A model generated the notes under the pieces. That model was not told the origin of the DNA, did not search any database, and saw only the letters and a list, made by a program, of their open reading frames with translations. This document shows, in pieces, positions 38,225-49,456 of a stretch of 64,000 bases of DNA (positions are counted from its first letter, which is position 1; every line of letters begins with the position of its first letter). The DNA lies in the NCBI RefSeq assembly GCF_018687715.1, contig NC_056764.1, positions 7,219,001 to 7,283,000 on the forward strand, given 5' to 3'. The DNA comes from Carya illinoinensis. Taxonomy: Eukaryota; Streptophyta; Magnoliopsida; Fagales; Juglandaceae. Made by a program: the position numbers and the translations under genes.

Positions 38225-38970
38225 CTAACACAAGTTGCCACCAAGATTAGCAGGTCGTGTAAACCCAGTAACAGAGAACATACCTGAAGGCTCAAAGTAT
38301 GAGGGTAAGTCGTTGTCGGTCATGCAAATTTCGTAGATTCCTCTTATTGATTTCATATCTGAACTAGTGCTTGCTGCACATCCTGTCACCTTGCAAAGTA
38401 ATGGATGTTTGTTGCCTTTCTCAGCGCTCTTCATACTTCTTAACTTTTAGGTACACTGCAGCCTGCGTCTGAACTGATATGAAGACAGAATTTACAGTGA
38501 TCAATTGACAGCATCTGGCCCCTTAAATCCTATTTGAGGAACATGGGAATGATTTGAATCATTTGATCGCCAAATATCGGAACTAAGAAACTAGTTAGAC
38601 CTATAGCACTTCTTTCTAGATCCTCATATGTAACATTTTTTTTCCCACTTGCTAGTTGCTAAAGAACTCATCTGACTAACACAACCATATCTGAAGGCTT
38701 CGGTTTTCCCCTACGTGAATTTTTCAAGAGAATAATTAAATCTTCTTCTTGATCATCATAATCAACTGAAAAATTCTTTTCATTTCATAAATTGTCAGTC
38801 GGTAATCTTCCTTTGCACTCCAAAACATAAGAATCAAGCTGCTGCTTTTCTGCCAACTGATCAGGTGGTGAAGTGGCTGATGTCAAAGAAAAGTTACACA
38901 AATTTTCAGTTTTCATTCAAATCTCCTGATTTTGTCCAAAAGTTACACAAATTTTCAAAGAATGTATCTA
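38225..38970 (-). other. Unidentified gene-like fragment
   Basis: On the minus strand, 38434-38225 is open for 69 residues with normal amino-acid composition and a Cys-rich 'LLCKVTGCAAST' start; base composition is less AT-rich than its surroundings. The neighbouring 38480-38970 contains several short open stretches and splice-like sites, but I cannot assemble a consistent gene or name a family. A decayed exon or transposon fragment is as likely as a real gene. Confidence 0.2.
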
Positions 38971-40240
38971 TTTTGGGGTTTGCAATATCGTTACTTTCAA
39001 GGCATAATTGATAATAGTGCGTTTTCACATGCCTATAAGGAAAAAACGTCAATAGTGAAGGCTGAGATTAGAATGAGCAATCACTACGTTTTCTGACTTC
39101 AAATTAGAACAGCTGTTATGTAAACAAAAAAGAAAGAAGTCCCAAGATTTGAATGTCTGAGCCAGCTTGATCTGGCAAACAAAAGTAAGGTCGAGATACA
39201 TCGAATATACCAATCAGATGATCCAGTTATATATAAATTGCAGTGACAATACGAGATTATATTCTAAACATGGACTTTAGAACGAGAACAAGGAAAGAGT
39301 TCTTCTCAAATAGAAACACACTAAAATCCCTCTGACAGAGATGTAAGAACACGAAGATACACTCCTTGAATGACGTTGAATGTGTAGGCAGAGGTGTGAT
39401 AAACTATCCCCAAAACAGAGCAAACAAATGTCTGTGTCTTAAAAAAAAAAAAAAAAAAAAAAAAGCCCCACTTGAGACCATCAGGAAAGTTAACAAGATC
39501 AAATTTCCTTCAATATTAAGATGGATAGCTTCATTGGGAATGCTACAAAAGCTAGCCAGATTAATTTTCCTTGTAATACATTAAGCTTCCTTAATTGAGG
39601 TATCTGACGATTCTTAAGCCTAACTCTGATATGATCTACAAGGCTCAGTGGAACCCTATTTAACTTCGGTAGACTGTAGTGATATTGCCTCATTAATTCA
39701 TGAACAATTCCATACCTACAACTTAGCCCATGGCAGAATTTGTAGCCTATCTAAGTCCTCTTACTTGCAAATTGGTGTGAACCACCCATCAAATATTCAC
39801 ATGGCATGATTTGATTTGCATGATAAATTTTAATTTAAATTTTATACATTAAATATCGTGTCGTCAACCAGCAACAGAATAAGAATAAAGTAAAACAACA
39901 TCGAAATTACCTTCACAGCAATTGAATAGAAACTATGGTCTAGGAGTGTTCAACGAAATCTTCTGCTTGATCACTGAGATTTCTTAGATGAGAATTTTGA
40001 ATTTTAAGATTAAATATTAAAATATTATTATTATTTTAGAATTTAAAAAAATAAGAAAAAAATTAAATTGTTTATTATATTTATATAGAAATTTAAAAAA
40101 ATTATAATAATAAGATAAAAATTTTATATTTAAAATAAAATTTCTTAATAGCCAAACATTATCTAAAATATGAAATTTCCAGCCGTTGGGAACTCCTATA
40201 CTGGAGTTCTCACATACGCAAGGCCTCATATCTCAAAGCG
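38971..40240. other. Intergenic, nothing recognised
   Basis: A poly(A) tract lies near 39440-39464. A very AT-rich block at 39995-40160 resembles the degraded MITE family seen elsewhere in the window. Short open frames show no features. Confidence 0.4.
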
Positions 40241-40269
40241 AAGCAACTCTGAAGAGATTGAGCGCGCCA

Positions 40270-40865
40270 AGAAAAAATTACTAATAAGGGTAGATAGTAA
40301 AGAGTTTCCCTAGCTATATAATAAACTCCAACCAATGATCAAGTGCGTGCATCACACGCACCAACGCGCCTAGAAGTAGCCCACTCACAGGCATGGAAAA
40401 AAGCGCATGCACAACACCTTCCACACACGTACCAACCATCCTAGACGCTTGTGCGTCTAATACACGCGCACTCGCCTATAAAGTATAATGTATTAGACGC
40501 ACTAACGCGCCTAAGATGCAGCCTACTCGTAGGCAGACGTAAAAGGCGCATGGACAATACTCTCCACACGCGCTTTGACGTGCACCAACTTTCTTAGACA
40601 CGTGATAGACACGCTCCTACAACACTCTCCACAAGCGCTCTTGACCAGCCTTCTTAAATGCGTGGTAGACACGCTCCTACGCTTCATCCATGCGCATTGC
40701 CCTTTCTCAACACGTGTATTACACACTCGCAAATGACTCAGACGTAGCCTACTCGCAAGCAGAGGAATAGAGTGCGTGGGCAACACTCTCCACACACGTC
40801 CCCACGCCCACCAGCTGTTCTAAACACGTGGAGTACACGCTTTCACGTACCATCACATGCACCAG
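40270..40865. repeat. Degenerate CpG-rich tandem repeat
   Basis: About 600 bp of CG-rich sequence in AT-rich surroundings. The phrase 'caacactctccacacacg' and variants recurs near 40413, 40555, 40621 and 40781. 'gtagcc(c/t)actc(g/a)caggc'-like phrases recur near 40374, 40518 and 40744, and 'tagacacgctcctac' occurs twice (40607 and 40667). Units are roughly 60-160 bp apart and poorly conserved. Open frames across it are by-products of low stop density. It could be part of a retroelement LTR or a decayed minisatellite. Confidence 0.6.
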
Positions 40866-41156
40866 ACACCTGAAGATATTCTCTGTTGTACTAAATTTTT
40901 ATATTTTCATGAATTCTTATTGATAGCCAACTATGTCAATAAACTAATCAAGAAACTAAGATTAACTTAAAAATCATGCATTCCTAAATAAACTATAGAT
41001 TTATGACTTTTTATCATAGACTAAATTATAAGTAATGTTATTATGTTTTTAATTTATATCATTTAATTTTTTTATGACGTTAAGTGATTTATTAAAAAAA
41101 ATTTTAAAAATATATATTTAAAATAAAATATTCCCAACATAAGAAAGAGATTAAGG

Positions 41157-41285
41157 TCTCGTTTGAATATAAATAATATTTCGTTTTATTTTATTTAATT
41201 ATTAAAATTTTTATATAAACTATAATAAATTTTAAAATTTTAAATTTTAATAAAATCTTATTCAATTCCATTTCGTCGGTCTAAA
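41157..41285. mobile_element. Degenerate MITE next to the FLX-like promoter
   Basis: A short AT-rich block starting 'ggtctcgtttgaatataa' and ending 'ccatttcgtcggtctaaa', with the same 'tataataaattttaaa' style core as the MITEs at 10814-11026 and 28650-28845. It ends about 100 bp before the FLX-like start codon, so it lies in the promoter or leader. Confidence 0.4.
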
Positions 41286-41387
41286 TTATGAAAAGTGAAT
41301 AATATAAATTTGGAAATGGAGCAGCAGCTGTGTTTATTTTTTGTTCTTTTTGGCGAGGCAAGCTTCAGCTGCTGGGAAATCTGGGAC

Positions 41388-43577
41388 ATGGCCGGACGAA
41401 AGCACCGTACTTCCAATGCCTCGAAACTCCGGGAAGAAGCCCGAATCGACGACGCTCGCCTCCTTCACCACCTTCGTGGCCCCCACCACCCCTCGCCATC
41501 TGTTAGGTCCCACCACCACCCGAGCTCCGTTGTCCTCGAAGACAGAATCGCCATTCAGCACCGCGAGATCCAATCCCTTCTCGAGGAAAACCAACGGCTC
41601 GCCTCCACCCATGTGGCCCTCAAGCACAACCTCCGCTCGGCTCAGATGGATCTCCGACACCTCTCGGAGAAGGCCGCCGATGTGAAAGCCGAGAGAGATG
41701 CTCAAGCGAGTGAGTTGTACGAGAGGTGCTTGAAGATGGAGGCCGAGGTTCGTGCGATCGATGAGATGAGCGCCGAGCTCGCTCAGGTGCGGTCTGATGT
41801 GCAGAAATTCGGCGGGGCACGCCAGGAGCTCTCGGCGCAGCTCCAAGCCATCGAGGGCGATCTCGCCAGGGCACGCTCGGAGTTGCAGCAAGTCCCGCCT
41901 ATTAAGGCCAACATTGAGAGCGTGCGCAAGGAGATTCAGAGAGGAAGGTGATTTTTTCCTGATTTTATTTTTCTTATGCAATTTTACTCCCATTCACTTT
42001 TAATTTTTATGCATTTAATTGAAACTAGGCAAATTTAGTGGCGGAAATATCAGATAAATTGTTGAGAAGCCTATTAAAGATGCATAATCTGAAAAGAACC
42101 GTGCATAGAATTTGAATTGAGCTAAGCAAGGAGTTTAATTAGAGAAAGCAAAGCCACTTTGGAAGGGTGGGGGAAGAGGGAGTTATTTTGTTCGTTCGAG
42201 TACTTGATGTTCTATGATGGAATTGATTGAAAGTAATAAGAAATTACATGGTTATCTTTTCGAAAGTTTCAAATGATACCACTTCTGTTATGAATAGGGC
42301 TGCTATCGAAAACGAGAAGAAAACACGTGCTAGTAACCTCGAGCACAGGCAAGCAATGGATAGATATATGATTTCCATGACTCGTGAAATTGAGAAACTA
42401 CGTGCGGAACTGGCTGATGCGGAGAAAAGAGCAAGGGCTGCTGCTGCTGCAGCAGCGATAGCAGCAAACCCAAGTAATTCATCTTTGACTGATTTGGTTT
42501 TTCTTGGAATATGTTTTATTGCCGCTTATTGCATTTGCAGAAATTAAGCAATCAATTAAGTTCAACTCTTTAACGTTTGGAGTGGTTTATATTCAGGTAC
42601 TGGATATGCTGCAAGCTACAGCAATCATGGTATGGCGTATGGAGGAAATTCATACCCTGATCCTTATGGAACGGATCAGGTATGTACCCTAGTGTGCTCA
42701 CTAGTGCATTCTGAAAATTTTCAGTCCCACTGGAGTGATGATTTTTGCTTTTTTTGATGTTACCACCCTCTAGATTAAAAGTAGTGGAACTTTGGTGCAT
42801 GCTGTTTTAGGGTCTGAGACTGTAATTTGTAAAGAGGGGGGGAGGGGAAACAGTTTTAGGTTTGACACACAGCTGAGGATAGTAGATAAATGAACCGGCA
42901 ATGTGGATTTGTTCATTCACAAGAACAGTGACCATTTATGAACTCTATCTTGCAAAATATGCATAAACGATAGTCTTTTTTTTAAAAAAAAAAAACCAAA
43001 CTGATTGTGCATGGTCTGTGCATCACCTTGAGCTTATTGCACTGTGAAACTGGAACTTAGTTGAAAGAAACTGAGAACTATTTTGGATCAGTGCCAATTG
43101 AGCTTTAAATTGACATGTGTTAGGTTAGAAGGAAGTTATGGAAAGCTGCTTAACAATATCTCCTGGACAGTAAAGTAGAAACCTCTTACATTTTCAGATT
43201 TTCACACACCCATGAAACTGTTGGAAGTTAGACAGCACCACGTAAATGATTTTATTTTGCCAGTAACATGGTTATTTAAGTCAACCTTCTTTGTGACGTC
43301 TCTGGTTCTCATAATATGAAACTAGAAAAATAGTCGGTAAGGTATTTGCTCCCACCATATTAATCTATACGGTAATAAACTTACTCTTCTTTATGCATAA
43401 CTTGATGACTTGTATTTGAACTACATAATTTTGTGGCTTTTAAATGATAATTACGGTCATTCTTAAACTATGTACTCTATTTAGTTTCAGGGCCCTGCTG
43501 GTGCTGGTTCTCATCACGAATCCGGAGTTGTGCCGCAAGGTACTTATGGCATGCAACAAACACATGTACATAGATAG
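41388..43577 (+). CDS. FLX-like coiled-coil protein
   Basis: A member of the FLX (FLOWERING LOCUS C EXPRESSOR) family; in Arabidopsis FLX works with FRIGIDA to promote FLC, while FLX-like members have less clear roles. Exons: 41388-41947, 42298-42473, 42597-42679 and 43491-43577, giving 301 residues; an acceptor six bases earlier (43485) would add two residues. The start (MAGRKHRTSN) is followed by a Pro/His/Ser-rich stretch, then a long coiled coil (about 50-230) with 'VLEDRIAIQHREIQSLLEEN' and 'LRSAQMDLRHL', and a second helix 'MTREIEKLRAELADAEKRA' ending in an Ala-rich run. The Gly/Tyr-rich tail ends 'TYGMQQTHVHR', a family signature. Exon 1 is unusually GC-rich. An upstream in-frame ATG (41295) exists but is outside the conserved family start. 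Confidence 0.88.
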
Positions 43578-44640
43578 GATCTCAGAAAGTTTTGGAATAA
43601 CCAGGATTTATGCATTTTTCCCTTTCTGTTGCAATTAAGAAATTAGATGGCTCGATGTTGTTTATATTGTATCTTATCACATGGTATACTGCATTCCTTT
43701 CATAAATTGTTAATTAATATCTAGATCATCACTTAAAACAAAAAAAAATTGTATCTTGATCAATCAGTCTTTTTTCTGCTCTTTCCTCTGGTCGTTGCTT
43801 GCAATTTATTCTCTGTTGTCAATCATAAAATCTCGCCCCGGAAAAGCCTAGAAGATCAAAACTTAATTTGTTCATTATTTAAATGAATTAATGTCGTTAC
43901 CATATTTCTCAATCATAGGCCCAACATCTGTTTTTTCATTAACCAATACAAAAATAAAGATCATGAAAGTAAATTAGAAAATTTTATATACCATATTATC
44001 ATCTTGCTAGCATCCCACTAAGTAAGATGTGATACATTTCTTACTATTGAATGATTATTTAGTACATGTTTTTTTATTATTAAATGAATATAAATACACT
44101 ACACTATAAATAATAGGATGAAAGTGAGATAGTGATATAACGTAAATTACTTAAGTAAATTTCGAAAAGTCTTAATCCAATAATCTCCTCAAAGCCCAAC
44201 GTACACAATCAGTCCCTTTCAACCAATTAAACATCCCAGAGGAGTCCGACTCAGCCTCCACGTTCATGACATTGAGTTGCATATATGGTATATATACAGT
44301 CACAGACTAAAGGGTGCATCGTCTCCTTGACAGAATTGCTCGCGGATATCTTGGTTTAAAGTTTGAAGAATGTTAGACGAGATAGTTTCGATACGTGTAA
44401 GTTTAGTATGTTTTATTTGAAATATAACGAGATTTATAATTAAAAATTGAATTTTTTTAATGGGTTTCGAGTTTGTCCACGTTTTTTAAAAGAAATATAC
44501 GAACTTATATATCCTAATACGGTAAAAATTATTTTCTTTAAAATTTAGATTTGGGCGCCTTTCAAAATTAGTGTATATTAAAAAATTGGATTAAAGAAGG
44601 CTTGAGGAAAATCCAGCATTAACGGAAGAAATTAGAAAAA
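43578..44640. other. Intergenic between FLX-like gene and WAT1 fragment
   Basis: The 3' flank of the FLX-like gene comes first. A MITE-like block (about 43985-44150) is related in inverted orientation to 36295-36440. Nothing else recognised. Confidence 0.4.
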
Positions 44641-44644
44641 ACAA

Positions 44645-44760
44645 AAGGTGATGGATGTAATTAAGTTGCCCAAAGCAGATGCAACAGCTGGTGAGCTAGT
44701 GGATTCCAGTCCTGCGTAATACGCTGTACGTCCTCCCAAACACAGCACTAAATTGAAAAG
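44645..44760 (-). pseudogene. Exon fragment of a WAT1-related transporter
   Basis: This stretch aligns with exon 3 of the intact WAT1-related gene (48811-48927) and the start of the next intron: 'attccagtcctgcg' and 'acgtcctccca' are shared in the same order and spacing. It carries insertions and substitutions that destroy the frame, and no other exon of a second copy is visible nearby. It is likely the last trace of a tandem duplicate whose remainder was removed or replaced by the repeat that follows. Confidence 0.7.
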
Positions 44761-44791
44761 TGAGTAATTAATCAAGCAATTAAGCTAAATG

Positions 44792-45290
44792 TGTTATAAA
44801 CTATCTTGAATTGTATGACCACATTTATCTAGTCATCAAATGCACAGTGCATAGTACCAGCATAGTACCAGCATAGTACAGCATAGTAACTGACATAGTG
44901 AATAGTCGACATATGCACAGTGCATAGTGCCAGCATAGTACTGCATAGTAACTGACATAGTGAATGGCCGACATATGCACAGTACATAGTGCCAGCATAG
45001 TACTGCATAGTAAGTTAGCATAGTCCCCTTTGTACGCCTATATATATCGTTGAATTCTTTAATAAATTCATAAGTTTCATAACTTCTCTAAACTCTATCT
45101 CTCTCTCCTTTTAGAAAGTTTTATAATAAATCTATCTCTCTCTTTCCTTTTCGATAGTTTTATAACAAAATGCACTTTTTATCGATCCTATTCACTTATA
45201 TACCCATCAAATATATAAACAAATTAGCGAGATCATGATAGAAATCATACATTGTGCAAAATCAATTTTGCGATTTCCTGTATTCTAACA
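44792..45290. repeat. Tandem GCATAGTA repeat in a possible solo LTR
   Basis: Three tandem units of 73, 62 and about 52 bp begin at 44841, 44914 and 44976, built from 'tgcacagtgcatagt' and 'cagcatagtac' words and 'actgacatagtgaa'. The surrounding 499 bp start with 'tgtta' and end with 'taaca', as long terminal repeats do, and include a TATA-like 'tatatatatcg' and CT-rich motifs. I saw no 5-bp target duplication and no internal retroelement domain, so the LTR reading is tentative. Confidence 0.45.
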
Positions 45291-45987
45291 ATTTTTTGAC
45301 CAAATGTTCGATGAATCTTTACACAATCTTAAGCTATGGGGTAAGGTTGTTCAAACATGACAAGCTGGGAGGTCATGGGTCAAAATAAACATTTGACGTA
45401 CATAAATATTATGGACGTGTTTTATCGCCATTCACGCATGGTCACATGTAATCAAATACTAGAGTAACTTGAAGGTTTTGGAGAACATCTTCGATTTCTA
45501 AGTCAATAATTACGATGGAAAACTCCATTTTTAATACCAATGAATCATATGATCTCTACATACTTGGGTTCTTTGCATATATAGAGTCTGTGAGATTTCT
45601 GTTATTATGTGATAGAGAACTTATCCCCTATTCAAAATTCAAGTTATAGGGTGAAGGGTATATCTATACTCAAATGATAGGATAAATTTTCTTACCCGAA
45701 TGACGCTCAGACAATTATTCTCTCGATAGTTAGGATGGACTGGACTCTGAGGGTGGGCCAAGTTCTTAGGAGATCATGCGTTAGTAGCCCGGTTGGTAAC
45801 CCAAGCCCACTGGTCAGCCCAATAAGCCTCGTAATGTATCGTGCAAATATTAACTCAGCATCATTCACGTAACTCGATCCATCCGCATGTAGGTAAGAAA
45901 TTTAAGAGTGAAAAGTTACACGATCTTATTAAACAAATAAAACTTAAGTTTCTAATAGGATACCACAATGCATTTAAATACATAACT

Positions 45988-48900
45988 CTATTGTTTTACT
46001 TCCTTAATTTCAATAACTTCTTGAGTTATGGTTTGCTCGAAACGCTTCTGATCAGCTTTCTCCTTTTCTTTTCCCCATAGAGTGGCGTACAGACCAAGAA
46101 CTATCAATGTAGCTCCAATAATACTGAAATGGAAGTAGAAAATACCACAATAAAATCCATTTGGTACCAAAAGCTAGCAATTATATATTCATCTATCCAC
46201 GTACATACCTTCCCATATATAAAGCATCTCCTAAAATGAGCAGTCCCATAATGGCTACAACAATTGTGAACAATGGTCTAAACGCTGTCATGAAAACTGG
46301 ACCCTTTTTTTTTACTACCAACGTTTGAATATAAATAGTAATTCCAAATATCACAATCCCCTGCCAAATAAAAAAAAAAATGTCTGAAATTTAGATTTTC
46401 AAGAATCATATATAAAGATGAAGATATGGGGTGACATTTAGAAATTAAAAATATACACTGTAGATGGGAGCAAGAAGGTTGATGTTCCATGACAACTTCC
46501 ATGAAGAAGCTTTATGATCCAGAATTGCCGCCACGATTGTGGAGAGAACAGCACTCGATATGCAAGTTAATAATGTGAGAGTTATTGGTGCCGGATACAT
46601 TTTGATTGTAATTGTCTACAATAATCATGTCATCATGTCAATTATCACTTTGTTCCCTTCTCTATATACATAGGAGCTAACAAGCTAAATATTTAGACAA
46701 AGAGAGGCCTGACCTACTTCAATATTTGCGATTAAACTGAACAGTTTATGGAAAACAAAAATAGAGAATGCCAAGTATCAAGCCAATCCTTGGCATGTGG
46801 TGTCATGTAGCTTACTAAAAAATTTAAAACAGAAACATAAAAAAGTATAGATCGGAATCTAGGATTTTAGTCTTTATCTTTTTATATTTTTGGGTATCAT
46901 TTTATTCTAAATATATAATTTTAAAAATTCTTAAATTCTTTTAATAAGTCACATGACACTACATTGTAGTGCCACGTCATAAAGACAAAGTGAGTGATAT
47001 AAATTAAGGGTATAGTAGCTTACTCTTGACCCAAATCCATAACACTAAATCAAAATCTTTGAATTCTGTTTTGACTTTATGATATAACTAAAATGGATCC
47101 AACTACTGCTCATAAACCGATCAATGTTGGTCAGTTTTGGTTTAGAAATGCCAAAACAATCAAACTTTCAAGAAATTAAACTGCTCATCCCCTGGAAGTA
47201 CTTATAATTAGGGGTGAGAGTATCACCCCTTAACTAGTGAGCCCTTGTCTTGCACCCCATTATTGCATGAAATAATTTGGGCACCCATACCTTGGCATCG
47301 CTTCCAGTGGATGGGTGCCCTTGTCCAAATACTAGGGGCAGATTGGCCCACACAGCCATTTGTCCAACCTCGCCCACCACCCACCCATAGTGAAAAAGTC
47401 TATAGATCCAAAACCAAAACTAAATAATCGAAAAAAAAAAAAAAAAAACTAAAATCAACCAGAAACGACAACAACCATTTAACAGTTACAAATACCAATA
47501 AAAAAACTAAACTTAAAAAAAAATTGCAACTTTCTGTTTCAGCAAGACTACAATGTAGTTGTGGGTCTGAGCAAAGAACCACGGCCACACATGGCTGTGG
47601 GTCTCTTCGCAAAATCCACGGCCATGTTGTGGCCCATATCCCATGGGTGTCTGAGACACCATGTCTCACAGTCACAAGTTTCAGCCTTCAAGAAGAAAAA
47701 GTAGAGGAGAAGAAGAGAGGAGATTGGAGAGAACGACATAGGGAAAGAGAGAAATGAGATTTTTGCAAAAAATTTAAGATTTTCTATTCTTTATATAGCA
47801 CTCAGCCAAACATCAAAATGACGTTCTTTTATAAAAGAAAATAGTTATATATGTGTGTGAGTGTGAATGGACGGGCCCTAATGCAGGCGAGCTAGGGCCT
47901 AACCTGGGCCCCGTCCTTGCGTGTCTTCTTAGGTGCGGACGAAGGCCCACACCCTGACATTTGACGGCCGAGGGCACCCCACTACCCAAATGGGGGCCAG
48001 TCGGTGGGGATGGGAGGGTGGACAAGTGGCGGGGGCCTTACAACCTACCCTACTTATAATTTGAAATCCATTTTGCTTCTATTCAATTGAAATGCACAAT
48101 TCACATTTTGCTTCTATTTTAAATTGGAAAATATTTTAGCCACAAAATGATTATACAAAAATAAACCACAAATTGATTTGACTTAATGTGATACGTCAAA
48201 TTGTAAAATTACTTTTATTGTAAAATAGATCTAACTAATCCTATAAAACTACGTCAGTTTAGGGGTTTACTTTTATATAATCTTTTTGTGTATGTAGCAG
48301 TTCTTTTTGGAGTATAATCAATCTTTCTATTTGAAAACAATAACTATAATTCAAGGAATTCGAAAATACCTGTGGATCATGATTTGGAGTATTATAATCT
48401 ATACTAATGGCTTATATTAAGCATTGGCTTAAGGGATTTCACCTGTAAGATGTAGAATGCTGACAATGAAATGTATGAAATCACAAGTATCAAGGAGCCC
48501 TTAATTAAATCCTTGTCTAAAAGTAATCTCGATCCAGTGGTAGGTTGATGCGAGCGTTGAGAATGAAAAGAAATCACAGCAGGACCCTTGTATAAGGTCA
48601 TCAGTGTTGCTCCTCCAAAGGCTATGATGGTCCCCAATATCTTGGCTTGAGAACCACGCTTGGAAAGGTCTACTTTCTCCATCCTGAATATGCCAAGCAA
48701 GATTTATCAACTCAAGAAGCATAGAATGACAATATAGGGAGGGAATCACTGTTCTGGGATTAATTGATATTCATTATCCTTTTGGCATTAATTATTATTT
48801 TTCCTCATACCTGCACAGAACGGCCAGGATAAAGGTGATTGATGGAATTAAGTTGGCCAATGCAGCTGCAAAAGTTGGTGAAGTGTATTCCAGTCCTGCG

Positions 48901-49456
48901 AAAAACAACGTCCTCCCAAGCACAGATCTATATTTGAAAGTAAGTGAAAAATCAAGGAATTAACAGAAACTTTAAATTGTTATGCCTAGTTGATAAAACT
49001 AGAAAACAGACTCCTGTAGATATGGAGCAAGCCGGCAGAGGATGACCCATTCATCTTGCATACAACTTACCCCACGAGACCCAATAAGAAGACATTTCTT
49101 AAGATTGCTACGCTTAGTTTGCTGTTAATGTTCCTGCAAGGGAGTGTACAAGAGAAGTTGACAGAAGAGATTGAAAGAATGCCAAAACAAGAGAAGACGT
49201 GAAAGAGAGATGGTAACCTTTCGAAGATTAATGCGAAAAAAACAGTAGCTAGAATTCCAAAAATTTGTCCATAGGCAACAAGCACATAACGATTCATGCC
49301 TTTGTCCAGAGCGGCTTTTGAGACTATGTTGTATCCTGCAAAGCAAACATTTGAGAATATGCAATACATGTATTGTCTCAACTCTTCGCATGCCTCTCCC
49401 TTATTGCTTGATCTTCTTCCATCTCTCACACTGCTCTCTTGATCCTGCTCTTCCAT
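45988..49456 (-). CDS. WAT1-related protein (UMAMIT-type EamA transporter)
   Basis: A membrane carrier of the plant drug/metabolite exporter family, expected at the plasma membrane or tonoplast with about ten transmembrane helices and transport of amino acids, auxin or related metabolites; the substrate is not readable. Seven exons: 49456-49218, 49133-49071, 48927-48811, 48683-48443, 46615-46457, 46360-46209 and 46123-45988. These phase perfectly into 368 residues. Family marks: 'GYNIVSKAALDKGMNRYV', 'GLEYTSPTFAAALANLIPS', 'MEKVDL...SQAKILGT', 'YKGP', 'KMYPAPITLT', 'LLAPIYSG', 'KKGPVFMTAFRPL', 'LGDALYMGS' and 'LYATLWGKEKE'. First EamA repeat about residues 35-170, second about 205-340. Intron 4 (46616-48442) is 1.8 kb and holds an hAT-type insertion. 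No stop or frameshift was seen. Confidence 0.92.
47209..48052. mobile_element. Non-autonomous hAT element in WAT1 intron 4
   Basis: An 844-bp block starting 'taggggtgagag' and ending 'acctaccccta'-like sequence ('caacctaccc' then 'ta'), flanked by a perfect 8-bp duplication 'cttataat' (47201-47208 and 48053-48060). Its ends resemble those of the large hAT at 5170-10813 (TAGGG...). The interior is GC-richer than the intron around it and contains a poly(A) tract (about 47430-47449). Open frames inside have no domain. It sits in the intron and does not disturb the exons. Confidence 0.75.

Noticed and set aside
40270..40865. CRISPR-like array
   Set aside because: Units are degenerate, spacing is irregular, and the surrounding DNA is plant nuclear.
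41334..41993. Long open frame antisense to FLX-like exon 1
   Set aside because: A by-product of the GC-rich coding strand; the plus-strand frame matches a known family.
44838..45030. CRISPR-like or satellite array
   Set aside because: Only three units of unequal length, with no spacers; more like an internal LTR repeat.
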